This document shows positions 16,533 through 25,101 of a DNA stretch of 64,000 nucleotides, piece after piece. The notes beneath the pieces are model-generated. The model saw only the letters and a list, made by a program, of their open reading frames with translations. It was not told where the DNA came from and made no database searches. Origin of the DNA: JALHST01 sp963798435 (GTDB lineage Bacteria > Bacteroidota > Bacteroidia > Flavobacteriales > Flavobacteriaceae); the NCBI GenBank assembly GCA_963798435.1, contig CAWCTF010000004.1, forward strand, positions 1,116,001-1,180,000. The letters are read 5' to 3'. The position numbers and the translations under genes are program-made. Every line of letters begins with the position of its first letter. Position 1 is the first letter of the stretch.

Positions 16533-18584
16533 CTATTTATTCTGAATAGTAATAACCGCAATGCTTTCAAGTGCTTCCAAATATTCCTTAACATAAGCGA
16601 TCGGCACGGGGCCAAATTCAGCGGATAACCTATTTCGAATGTCTAAAATGCTATTTTTACCATTCACGAAATTTAAGGCTTCATAGGTGTATTCGGCGCC
16701 ACCGCCACGTACTCCTGAATAAGCGAACATTCGGGGTTTGGGTTTCGAGGCATCATAATGATCCCCAAAATAATCATAACTGAAATCGACCATTCCACCT
16801 TTTAATTTTTCATTTCTCACATAAATCAGCGCATTCGTTTTATCCGAATCAAGGATCGCCTTACCTGAACCAATACTTTCCTGTAGATTTTCGAAATACG
16901 TGCGATACTCCTGTTCGATGGCTTTGGAGACAGGTGCATAGAGCTTGATTGCCTCAAAAGCAGCCAATTCCTGCTGCCAAAAGTAATAAAGGGCATTCTC
17001 TTTTTCTTCCTTTGGAAAGGAATCACAAAAATTCAAGAGCGTATTGGCGCGGTCTAAAACACGTCGTTTCATCAGATCTGCAAGTGCGCTTACGTCTTTT
17101 TCAGAAAAATCGGCGAGGTAATAGGCAGAGGCAGCGCCGATGAATGCGGAACGCTTTAAAACGGTCGGGTCAATATTGGCAGGGAGGTCATAGTTCGTAT
17201 GAATGTATCGATCAGGATATTGGTGCAAATAAATCGAGGGGATGTTAAAAGACCCTTCGGTAAAAACTTCAAAATCACTCCCCATGTGAAAATTGCCGAG
17301 GATGGCATGCAAGGGCTCCTTACCGCCTTCTTCGGAAACTACTGGAAATTTTGTGGAATCGCCACTCGCGTAGGCGATACTGGTCTCATTGAGAAATTCC
17401 CCAAAGCCTTCCCCGACATCATTTATAAAACTGGGTAAACTCTGAGGCCCTCTTGATACAAAGTAAATACCCTTGGTTTCGAGGCCTCCGCCCACCATGT
17501 CCATATGAATATTAAACTTCGTTTTTTGCGCGAATTCGGGTTTGTAATTCAATAAAGCAGTGGTGCCCTCTATTTCCGGGGACCACAAAAAGCGAATGGT
17601 GCGCGCAGGGCGTTCGATCTTTTTGGCAGCTATTAATTTTTTTAAAGTTCGGGCGACCTCGAGTATGGCTGCGCATCCACTGGCATTATCGTTCGCGCCG
17701 GGTCTTGGGTGATCAAGGTGACAGGTCAACATAATTTCTTCGTTGAACAGTTTAGGATCTGATCCTTTGATCACCGCGGTAAGGATTTCCCAATTCCCAG
17801 GTTTCGTGGAGGATATTACCTTGGCATGCAATTTAATTTTTTCGCCATTTCCCAATCTTGTCTGAAAGGCCCTGGCTTGTTTCAAGGAAACCATAAACGC
17901 AAAGGATGGGGTGTTTGCAAAAGATTCGAAGTGCCCCCAACGGATCAGGTTTTCGTTTTCCCCGAGCCATGCAGAAGGTTGGTTTTGGGCATAGCTGATT
18001 ATGCCGGCAGCTTTATATTTGTCGATGGCCAAAGCAGCAACACTGCCAGGTTGTGACGCCGTCAGCACCAACTTCCCTTCGATGTTTTTATTCGCATAAT
18101 CGGCTTCGTTCGTGCCATCACCGATATCGACCAACTCGGCCGATACGTCCCCGCTTTTACTATCCTGGGCTACGACAAGGGGAATCGATTCGTAATCCGC
18201 AATTTTGGTATGCTTGGTCCATTGCCCATTTTGTTCTTTAAGCTCCCATAATTCGGCAAATGAAACGTTCCAGGCGGGTCTTGATTTTTGAGTGCCATAC
18301 ATGATCTTACCATCCGCTGGAATGTTGATTACCTCAATCGATTCCAGGTTGTACGCCTCGAGTTTGGTTGCAAGAAATGAAATGGCTGCGTTATAGTCAT
18401 CAGACCCCCTCATACGATGGAGGCGTGTAATGTATTCGAGGTTTCTTTTTGCTGATTCCCCAGATAATTCCTGATCCAGATGTGTTGCAAGGGCAGCTTG
18501 GTCGAGCGGTACATTTTGTGCGTTGATACATGCGGGTAAACAGAAAAGTGGCAAAAGCAAAATACTTCTAAGGAGTGTATTCAT
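16533..18584 (-). CDS. Exported M28-family metallopeptidase with PA domain
   Basis: A 683-residue protein: signal peptide to about residue 23, a protease-associated (PA) insert around 130-200 (GKLVLTASQPGSVAALA), then the M28 zinc-peptidase core with LTCHLDHPRPGANDNASG (His and bridging Asp), WSPEIEGTTAL (Glu), FNIHMDMVGGG (Asp) and IYLHQYPDRYIHTNYD (His). The C-terminal ~180 residues are helical. M28 enzymes of this size act as aminopeptidases. The second M28 gene at 31070 is only distantly similar. Stands alone. Confidence 0.88.
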   Translation of the reverse strand: MNTLLRSILLLPLFCLPACINAQNVPLDQAALATHLDQELSGESAKRNLEYITRLHRMRGSDDYNAAISFLATKLEAYNLESIEVINIPADGKIMYGTQKSRPAWNVSFAELWELKEQNGQWTKHTKIADYESIPLVVAQDSKSGDVSAELVDIGDGTNEADYANKNIEGKLVLTASQPGSVAALAIDKYKAAGIISYAQNQPSAWLGENENLIRWGHFESFANTPSFAFMVSLKQARAFQTRLGNGEKIKLHAKVISSTKPGNWEILTAVIKGSDPKLFNEEIMLTCHLDHPRPGANDNASGCAAILEVARTLKKLIAAKKIERPARTIRFLWSPEIEGTTALLNYKPEFAQKTKFNIHMDMVGGGLETKGIYFVSRGPQSLPSFINDVGEGFGEFLNETSIAYASGDSTKFPVVSEEGGKEPLHAILGNFHMGSDFEVFTEGSFNIPSIYLHQYPDRYIHTNYDLPANIDPTVLKRSAFIGAASAYYLADFSEKDVSALADLMKRRVLDRANTLLNFCDSFPKEEKENALYYFWQQELAAFEAIKLYAPVSKAIEQEYRTYFENLQESIGSGKAILDSDKTNALIYVRNEKLKGGMVDFSYDYFGDHYDASKPKPRMFAYSGVRGGGAEYTYEALNFVNGKNSILDIRNRLSAEFGPVPIAYVKEYLEALESIAVITIQNK

Positions 18585-18835
18585 AGTGGTTAATGTGATT
18601 AGTGGTTGGCAATAGCGAACAAATTAGCGCCCTTTATGGAGCCTAAAATAGGCAATTTTTTATACTAGGAGGTCGTAATAAATGGATCCTATTTTAAAGA
18701 TCGTTCGATTTTAATGGGTGTTGAATCGATACGTTCAATTTGCCATTCACCTTGTATTTTTATAAAAATCTGACGCTCATTCGAATTCTTTTATTTTTTG
18801 GTACCCTGTTATCTTGTATAGGTATGGAATGGCCC

Positions 18836-19231
18836 TTATTTAGAATTCTGAATTTCCTGTAATATGTCCATATTTAAGGCCAGTAATTCTTGGGCCATAT
18901 TGACATTGGTCTGGGTATACCAAATTTAATTGAAAATAAAATTTTCGAGCTCCAAATCATTTGACAATTTTTTTCTATCGATTGCTCTTTCGCTGCCATT
19001 CATCTTAATTAGCACTATTCCGCTTTTATCATATCACGACATATTTGACCAGGAAAGGTTGTGGTCAAGATAATTCATCAATTTATTTTGAAGATAATTC
19101 AAGGCTATTTCCCCGATTGCGTATATGAAATATTTGCCTATGTGGCTGCTTCGTGCTACGGGGTCGGCCTGACCTTCAAGTGGACCCTGATTTAGGAGTC
19201 GTTGTCTGATTTTTCGAAAGAAATGTATCAT
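18836..19231 (-). pseudogene. Decayed DUF6090 family gene
   Basis: The N-terminus matches the family: MIHFFRKIRQRLL, a variable linker, then GKYFIYAIGEIAL, after which the expected VVIGILIALQINNWNE helix is lost and the frame ends at 19034. Further on, in one frame, the family-like C-terminus survives: SNDLELENFIFN, an in-frame TAA, then IWYTQTNVNMAQELLALN and MDILQEIQNSK with a natural stop at 18836. So the gene has an internal deletion or shift plus a nonsense codon. Intact relatives are at 37890, 45017 and 48110. Confidence 0.8.
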
Positions 19232-19320
19232 CGGTTGGTTGGTGGATAAAGGGCATTGGGCCATCATAACACACGATACCGCTTAAAATGTAGCTCGTGT
19301 CTATAGCAGGATAATTAATT

Positions 19321-19356
19321 CAAAACAAAAACGGTTTGGATTATGAACCCAAACCG
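19321..19356 (-). terminator. Rho-independent terminator of the SDR/DUF1772 operon
   Basis: On the minus strand, CGGTTTGG (19356-19349) pairs with CCAAACCG (19339-19332) around a 9-nt loop, followed by TTTTTGTTTTG (19331-19321). It lies about 40 bp after the stop codon at 19394. Confidence 0.75.
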
Positions 19357-19393
19357 CTGACGACATGCTACTTTATGACTATAGAATTGCTTT

Positions 19394-19903
19394 TCAACCC
19401 ATAGTACTCGCTGCAATACTTTTGGGATTCGGTCTAATAAGCCTGTAAAAGATATAGCTATGGCTTAGTACGTTCACGACCCCTATGGTCACAAAGGCCC
19501 ACCACATGGTACCTATGTCATAATTATAAAATTGGATGCCGAAAACTTGCGGGAAAGCCACCAATAAATCGGTAAACCCGAAAATATTGAAAACCCATGT
19601 CAATGGAATGGCGTATTTCCATTTATTCTTCAAGGCAATTGCAGTGATGATCGCCAGGATTGCCGTGCTATAATCCCATATCCCAACCGTAAATGCCAAA
19701 TCGTCGGGAAAGGCATCATAAACTTGGGTATCAACCATAAAGACCATGCCCAGATATCGGAGACCATGAATAAGCACCATCGGCACAAGAGCATCGTAAA
19801 TATTCAGTTTAGCGAGTTTCGGGAATACCCACCACTTGAATGCTACATAGAAAGTGATCAGGCCTGCTATAGCCTGCATGTTGAGAATGGTGAAATTGTC
19901 CAT
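19394..19903 (-). CDS. Membrane protein of unknown function, last gene of HxlR-facing operon
   Basis: A 169-residue protein with about five membrane segments (IAGLITFYVAFKWWVFP, YDALVPMVLIHGLRYLGMVF, GIWDYSTAILAIITAIAL, WVFNIFGFTDLLVAF, WWAFVTIGVVNVLSHSYIF). The family is not recognised. Start ATG at 19903 lies 14 bp after the stop of the preceding gene; a longer frame exists only from a TTG at 20005. The operon context (SDR, two DUF1772 proteins, HxlR control) suggests a membrane-associated redox or detoxification role, by inference. Confidence 0.6.
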   Translation of the reverse strand: MDNFTILNMQAIAGLITFYVAFKWWVFPKLAKLNIYDALVPMVLIHGLRYLGMVFMVDTQVYDAFPDDLAFTVGIWDYSTAILAIITAIALKNKWKYAIPLTWVFNIFGFTDLLVAFPQVFGIQFYNYDIGTMWWAFVTIGVVNVLSHSYIFYRLIRPNPKSIAASTMG

Positions 19904-19917
19904 TGGATTTATTGATT

Positions 19918-20373
19918 TTAGTGAATTGATTTTTGAAAACCTAATAAGGCATAGACGCCGGAAGTGATGGCTACCATAATTCGTACCCAGTGAAAAATAA
20001 CCCAACCTTGTAATTTGCCCGTTGCGGTAGCAGCGTCATATTTTAATGCCATAAAATCTAAATTCATGGGCAAATGATAGACCGCTGTTTGAAGAATCGT
20101 ACCCGTTAAGCCTATCAACGCGTACATCCAGTATTTTTTACTTTCCGATTTCTTTTCACTAATAACAAATAGCCAAAGACTTCCCAACCAGGCAGGCATC
20201 AGGGTGAGTGCAGTTGGACCTAGCAGTAAGGGAAAATCAACTTTAAATTGTTTCATAAAATCCAAGGGATCCAGCGATTGCCAATGGATGGCATAGGTGA
20301 GACCAATATTTATCATATTGCCAACAAACGCACCAATGGCTAAGATCGTAATTATGGAAATGGTCTTTTTCAT
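19918..20373 (-). CDS. DUF1772-type membrane protein, second tandem copy
   Basis: Four membrane helices and the pattern shared with the neighbouring copy: VYHLPMNLDFMALKYD then WVIFHWVRIMVA. This HxPxN plus WxxxHWxR signature is that of DUF1772 (anthrone-oxygenase-like) proteins. It overlaps the upstream paralogue by 4 bp (ATGA), so the two are translationally coupled. Length 151 residues. Confidence 0.75.
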   Translation of the reverse strand: MKKTISIITILAIGAFVGNMINIGLTYAIHWQSLDPLDFMKQFKVDFPLLLGPTALTLMPAWLGSLWLFVISEKKSESKKYWMYALIGLTGTILQTAVYHLPMNLDFMALKYDAATATGKLQGWVIFHWVRIMVAITSGVYALLGFQKSIH

Positions 20374-20852
20374 ATATTTTTTGATATGGATATTAATCGC
20401 TCGTTCGAAAGCTGCAAGGCTTTAATGGCATATAAAGCGGAAACGAATACTGCAGCAGTGCGAACCCAATGCAAGATGAGCCATAGGTCGAGTTTGCTTG
20501 TTGCTTCTTCTGCAGTATATTTTGACGCCATAAAACCTAAATTGACCGGAAGATGGTACACGGTTGTTATCGTAAATGCGATAAGCATTCCCGTCATTGC
20601 ATAAAGTGATGGTTGGCGAATTTCCTTTTGATTTTTATTTCCAGCTACCAAGAAGATTGTCGAAACCAGGGCGGGGATTAACATCAGGACAGTAGGTAGG
20701 ATGAAATAAGGAAATTCCGCTGAAAAAGCCTGCATAAAGGCACGGGGATCAAGGGTCTTCCAGAATATTCCGAATCCCAGCCCCATGGCGAATAAAATGC
20801 CAAAAGAACCACAGATCGTAATAACCGCCAAGGAAGGTAGTATCTTTTTCAT
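20370..20852 (-). CDS. DUF1772-type membrane protein, first tandem copy
   Basis: A 160-residue four-helix membrane protein. Signature VYHLPVNLGFMASKYTAEEA followed by LWLILHWVRTAAVF aligns closely with the next gene, indicating tandem duplication. It starts 3 bp after the SDR stop, within one operon. DUF1772 relatives include fungal anthrone oxygenases; activity of bacterial ones is mostly unknown. Confidence 0.75.
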   Translation of the reverse strand: MKKILPSLAVITICGSFGILFAMGLGFGIFWKTLDPRAFMQAFSAEFPYFILPTVLMLIPALVSTIFLVAGNKNQKEIRQPSLYAMTGMLIAFTITTVYHLPVNLGFMASKYTAEEATSKLDLWLILHWVRTAAVFVSALYAIKALQLSNERLISISKNI

Positions 20853-20855
20853 TGA

Positions 20856-21620
20856 TTATATTTTCGGAACAGGTTGTTTATTCAGTTGTTTGAACATGAA
20901 TTTTGGAGCTAAACGGCTCATAAATTTTAGCTGTTTCGAAATACCCGGTGTTATTTCTTCTTGGCCATTTGCATAGTCTTTCCAGAAGCTGTTGGCCAAT
21001 TTTTCGGGAGGCATTGGTTTAAGGGTATCCTCTGTGAGCGCCGCATTCTTCGCCAAATCGGTATTTACGACGGGCGGTAAAAGCTCTACAACGCGTATGT
21101 TGTGAGGTTTTAACTGAGGCCTTATGGCCTGTGTCCAAAAATGTAGGGCCGATTTGGTACCTGAATACACCGGGGCCTGGGCGAAGGTGACATAGGCCAA
21201 GCCTGAAGAAACATTGATAAGTGTTGCACTATAACTTTTCTTGAGTTGCGGCAGGAAATAATGCAACATGCGAATAGGGGCCTGGTAGTTGATCTCTATC
21301 TCATTGATTTGCTTCTGAAGGTTATTCGTTTCGTCTCCTGCATCTACTAAATTCATGATACCCGCATTGTTAATCAATACATCAATACCGCCTAATTCTT
21401 TTTGTAATTCGTTCGCTAGTGATCTTGCTTCTTGGTCCTGTGTTACATCACTCTGAAAAATATGGATCTTGGGATAGGCTGCTTTTACCTTTTCAAGCTT
21501 CAATAGATTTCTTCCTGTTATGGCGACTGTATTGTCATTTTCCATAAATTTCTTGGCCAAGGCAAGTCCAATTCCTGAACTGCCCCCTGTAATCAGAACG
21601 ATTTGTTTAGAAAGTTTCAT
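20856..21620 (-). CDS. DltE-like short-chain dehydrogenase/reductase
   Basis: A complete 254-residue SDR: cofactor loop TGGSSGIG (residues ~11-18), ITGRN (Arg after strand 2, favouring NADPH), VLINNAGIM, catalytic Ser in LINVSSGLAY and the active YSGTK. The arrangement and C-terminus resemble DltE-type oxidoreductases. First gene of a four-gene operon facing the HxlR regulator, with a promoter-like sequence overlapped by two operator-like dyads (21635-21687). Confidence 0.88.
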   Translation of the reverse strand: MKLSKQIVLITGGSSGIGLALAKKFMENDNTVAITGRNLLKLEKVKAAYPKIHIFQSDVTQDQEARSLANELQKELGGIDVLINNAGIMNLVDAGDETNNLQKQINEIEINYQAPIRMLHYFLPQLKKSYSATLINVSSGLAYVTFAQAPVYSGTKSALHFWTQAIRPQLKPHNIRVVELLPPVVNTDLAKNAALTEDTLKPMPPEKLANSFWKDYANGQEEITPGISKQLKFMSRLAPKFMFKQLNKQPVPKI

Positions 21621-21634
21621 TTTAGTTTGATATT

Positions 21635-21687
21635 TTTGCTTTCAATTTGCAAGCAAATATATAAATAACTTTCAAAAAGCAAGTAAA
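21635..21687. promoter_or_regulatory. Divergent promoter region with two HxlR operator-like dyads
   Basis: Two copies of CTTTCAA(N3)GCAAG(C/T)AAA occur at 21639-21657 and 21669-21687, spaced exactly 30 bp, about three helical turns. Each sits in a 17-bp imperfect dyad (for example GCTTTCAATTTGCAAGC, 21638-21654). On the minus strand a perfect -7 TATATTTG (21661-21654) with CTTG (21683-21680) would serve the SDR operon. On the plus strand TTTG (21635-21638), 19 bp, then TATATAAA (21658-21665) could serve the regulator. Both overlap the dyads, fitting repression. Confidence 0.6.
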
Positions 21688-21699
21688 AAATTTTTAATA

Positions 21700-22131
21700 A
21701 TGAAAATTGATTTTCGCTCTTCCTGTCCAATAGCATCCGCTTTAGACGTAATAGGTGATAAATGGTCGTTGTTAATTATACGGGATATGTTATTGGGAGG
21801 TAAGAAAACATTCAAGGAAATATCAGAATCAGATGAAGGAATCGCTACCAATATTCTCGCTTCAAGACTGAAATTACTCGAGTGTTTTGGACTGCTAACC
21901 AAAAGAAAATTGCCTGGAAATAAAAAAGAGAATATTTATCTGCTTACAGATAAAGCAATCGATTTGACTCCATTGGTCCTGGAACTGGTTTTGTGGAGCG
22001 ATACCTATATTCGAGCGTATAATCCAAAAATGTTTCCAATTTCTGATAAAGGATTTACCGCCGAAAAATCAGTGGTCATTGAGAACATCCAAAATACCTA
22101 TCGTGAATTGGTGCGCACTACGCTTCACTGA
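21700..22131 (+). CDS. HxlR-family transcriptional regulator
   Basis: A 143-residue winged-helix protein with the family signature CPIASALDVIGDKWSLLIIRDML and the wing region GIATNILASRLKLLECFGLL. Cys9 stands just ahead of helix 1 where thiol- or quinone-sensing HxlR proteins carry their reactive cysteine. Divergently oriented from the SDR/DUF1772 operon with a 79-bp shared control region. By inference it represses that operon and releases on an electrophile or redox signal. Confidence 0.9.
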   Translation: MKIDFRSSCPIASALDVIGDKWSLLIIRDMLLGGKKTFKEISESDEGIATNILASRLKLLECFGLLTKRKLPGNKKENIYLLTDKAIDLTPLVLELVLWSDTYIRAYNPKMFPISDKGFTAEKSVVIENIQNTYRELVRTTLH

Positions 22132-22314
22132 TTGCTTTGCGCTTGGTTGTTTCTTGTTTTACATAGCTCTTGGTTATGAGTATTTCTTTGGTTGTCAATA
22201 GCAACTTGCAAGTACCGTGAAATTGAAATCGTAACCGATTTTAAGAAAATGGCAGAAAAAGACAGGCTGTTCCAACTTTGTTTCAATTGCGCAGAATGTT
22301 ACGTTTACAGTACA

Positions 22315-24492
22315 TTATTTTGATTGAAAACCGGGATGTCCCGTTTGCCAAAATAGAAATTTCCACCTGCGAATAAAATCATCGGGTTCAGTTCCCGCAT
22401 CATTGTGACCATTGTTCCAATCGACCATGAACAATGCGGGTCGATTGCTTTTTTGTACATTTTGAAGTTTGGCGACATACCTTGCCACATTATGTACCGG
22501 AACAATATAATCATTCGCTCCATTTATGACGAGCATCGCCGGAGCCGAATTGTTCGGTACAATGTGATAATACGAACTAATAGAATACCTTGATTCAAAC
22601 CCCTCTGCTGTATCCAATGGTCCTAAATCATTCTGGCCTCTGCCAAATGATGGGCCTTTATTTGTCACCAGATCGGGTATCCCGACCATATATACGCCAG
22701 CGCTGAATAAGTCGGGTCGCTGCAAGGTGGCCAGACCAACATTTAAAGTACCACAGCTCGCTCCTATGATTGCCTGTTGTGCTCCGGTCGTATACTTGTT
22801 ATCTACGAAATATTCGGCCACATCTACAATGTCGTTTATAGAATTCATTTTAGTGGGGTATGCCCCGGCCGCATACCAACTTCCTCCTTTTTCACTTCCC
22901 CCTCGAATATGGGCAGCTGCATAAATACCTCCCATCTCGAGCCAAATAAAGTTTTCGGGGTTAAAAAAAGGCTCCATTGATGATCCAAAACAGCCATACG
23001 ATTCAATGAGTAATGGCAATGGGGTGTCCCTGATTTTACTGCCCTTTTTGTATACCAAGGAAACTGGTATTTGTTCGCCATCCCTCGCAGGGACAACGAT
23101 GATTTCAGTAACAAAGTCTGAAGTGTTGGTTGCATTTCCGTTCCCTTGAAAAAAAGGGGTCGTTGAATTATCAATATGGTTTATTGCATGATATTCAAAA
23201 TCCCTTACCCAATTCGTGGTCACGAAGAGCAAATCATCTTCCCCATACAGATTGAATTCACCCACAGAACCGGTAAATGGCATTTCGATATCCTTAGGTT
23301 GACCGTCGGCTAAATCTGCTTTCAAAATACCTTGCTTCCCCGGGGATGTATATTTTAGGTAGAGGGTATGCTTGCCCCCGACAATGGAGGGGTCGCCTGA
23401 ACTCATGGCCAATATTTTATCACTTTCCTTTAGCCATTCAGTTGGAGGCGCACCGGTCTTCAAATTTACTTTCAGTACATTCGAATTGGGGACGGCGTCA
23501 TCGATTGCATACAAATAATCCCCATTGGCGGTAAAGGTCCCATGATTCGATCGGTAGTTTTCCAATTTTTTCCATTTGGTTTGCCTGCCATTTATCTTAG
23601 AATAATGAATCGCAAACGCATAGTTGTCTCCTTTTCCGGCCCTAATTCTTGCAATAATATAAGGGGAGTATGGAAAGGTATACACATAAGGGGTTTCATA
23701 GTCCTTAATATCCAATTTGGGATTAATTCCAAACCCGAAGATGGGCGGATCATTTTCTTGGTTGCTACCTAACCTGTGCACCTTTAATATACCGCGATAG
23801 TACTTTTCTTCCTCATTATTGGTGGTCGGGGCTTGAGAATAAATAAGTCCGGAATCATCGGGTAACCATGCCATAGACACCCCGCTAGCATCATTGAACA
23901 TAACGGCGTCGATTCGGTCATCAAGAAATGTTTTCTCCTCGAGATTTAAAAACCGAATATGCGGATTCGATTCGCCAGATTCAACCAACATAATGGCCAC
24001 TAGTTTCTTATTGTTTGCAAAGGCAAATTTTTTTGCAGTATAATTAGCACCATTAAAGGTGAAGGGTAACGTCATGATCTTTTCTTCCAATGCTTCGTGG
24101 CTTGTTTTTTTTACCAGCCATCTTTTAGCATCCTCCATCTTTTTATAGTAATAAACGTCATTGCCTTGGGTGCCTTTTACGATTATTTCCTCCTGCAGCG
24201 AAGAAAGAATGTCCTGGTAAACCTTCGATATTGTATCATTTCCGTTTAAACTGTCCAGCACTTCGTTTGTAAAATTTGTTTCGGCTTTGGCCCAATTCAA
24301 TAGCTCCTTTTCATTTTCGGGACGGGACATCCATGCGTAATTGTCACTCAATTTTTGTTGATAGATCAAGGTGTCAAAGGCTTCTGTTTTTGCAGCAGGA
24401 TACGAATACGTGTTTTGTGCAATTGAATTACTAACATTTAGAAATGCCAGGGTTAAGAATGAAAACAGGGTTATAAAAGTCTTTTTTGTCAT
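22315..24492 (-). CDS. Prolyl oligopeptidase family serine peptidase (S9A)
   Basis: An exported protein of about 725 residues; signal peptide MTKKTFITLFSFLTLAF ending at IAQ. The beta-propeller occupies about residues 60-430. The C-terminal hydrolase has the nucleophile in GASCGT (Ser579, replacing the more usual GGSNGG elbow), Asp661 in NGANDYIVPVHN and His696 in WNNGHNDAG, in S9A order, and the S9A segment GGIYAAAHIRGGSEKG is well preserved. ATG at 24492 begins the signal peptide; an upstream frame to 24564 is not needed. Confidence 0.88.
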   Translation of the reverse strand: MTKKTFITLFSFLTLAFLNVSNSIAQNTYSYPAAKTEAFDTLIYQQKLSDNYAWMSRPENEKELLNWAKAETNFTNEVLDSLNGNDTISKVYQDILSSLQEEIIVKGTQGNDVYYYKKMEDAKRWLVKKTSHEALEEKIMTLPFTFNGANYTAKKFAFANNKKLVAIMLVESGESNPHIRFLNLEEKTFLDDRIDAVMFNDASGVSMAWLPDDSGLIYSQAPTTNNEEEKYYRGILKVHRLGSNQENDPPIFGFGINPKLDIKDYETPYVYTFPYSPYIIARIRAGKGDNYAFAIHYSKINGRQTKWKKLENYRSNHGTFTANGDYLYAIDDAVPNSNVLKVNLKTGAPPTEWLKESDKILAMSSGDPSIVGGKHTLYLKYTSPGKQGILKADLADGQPKDIEMPFTGSVGEFNLYGEDDLLFVTTNWVRDFEYHAINHIDNSTTPFFQGNGNATNTSDFVTEIIVVPARDGEQIPVSLVYKKGSKIRDTPLPLLIESYGCFGSSMEPFFNPENFIWLEMGGIYAAAHIRGGSEKGGSWYAAGAYPTKMNSINDIVDVAEYFVDNKYTTGAQQAIIGASCGTLNVGLATLQRPDLFSAGVYMVGIPDLVTNKGPSFGRGQNDLGPLDTAEGFESRYSISSYYHIVPNNSAPAMLVINGANDYIVPVHNVARYVAKLQNVQKSNRPALFMVDWNNGHNDAGTEPDDFIRRWKFLFWQTGHPGFQSK

Positions 24493-24617
24493 TTCGTCTT
24501 GCATTACATATGTTTTTGTAAATATTGCCATCATTAAGGTACTAGACCTTCTAGATAACTTCAAAATGACGATTCGGTCTGAACCTGAATTTCATCATAG
24601 CTGCCTTACTAAAGGTA

Positions 24618-25019
24618 CTACTTATAACTTTCTGACAGCCTTCTTAAAACCCGAATTGCTTTATCCGAATCTTTTTTTGCTACAAAAATATGGTCGTGAT
24701 AAAATCCGGCAATAACATTACAGCTTATCTTGTTTTTTGCTAATTCAGTAGAAAATAATGCGGTTAAACCAACTGCTTCCAGCGATGAATGAATCATGAG
24801 TGTTATCCAAGAACAAATAAATTCATAACTAAGATTTAGTTCGTCTGCCTTTTTCTTTTCAATGACAATCGAAGTTCCTTCCTTTTCCTTAATTTCACAG
24901 ACCGTGTCATTTCTATCAATCTTGCTCACATCCTGTAACGTGGCAAATACAAATTCCCCTTTGTTAAGAATGGGGGTCATTGCTTTTATTAATTCAGATA
25001 AATTGGTTTCTCCTATCAT
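24618..25019 (-). CDS. ACT-domain protein
   Basis: A 133-residue cytoplasmic protein of the two-ACT-module type (DUF2241 kind): GEFVFATLQD, then LSYEFICSWITLMIHSSLEAVGLTALFSTELAKNKISC and the closing HDHIFVAKKDSDKAIRVL. Such proteins bind small ligands, often amino acids, and may regulate an enzyme; no partner is visible here. It lies about 125 bp upstream of the POP gene start in the same direction. Confidence 0.8.
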   Translation of the reverse strand: MIGETNLSELIKAMTPILNKGEFVFATLQDVSKIDRNDTVCEIKEKEGTSIVIEKKKADELNLSYEFICSWITLMIHSSLEAVGLTALFSTELAKNKISCNVIAGFYHDHIFVAKKDSDKAIRVLRRLSESYK

Positions 25020-25101
25020 TTAATTTATTGTTTCTACTTGTTACCAACGCCCATAACCAAGGTTGTGTCCCTATTTAATAGTGTTATGTGATGCACTGAT
25101 T

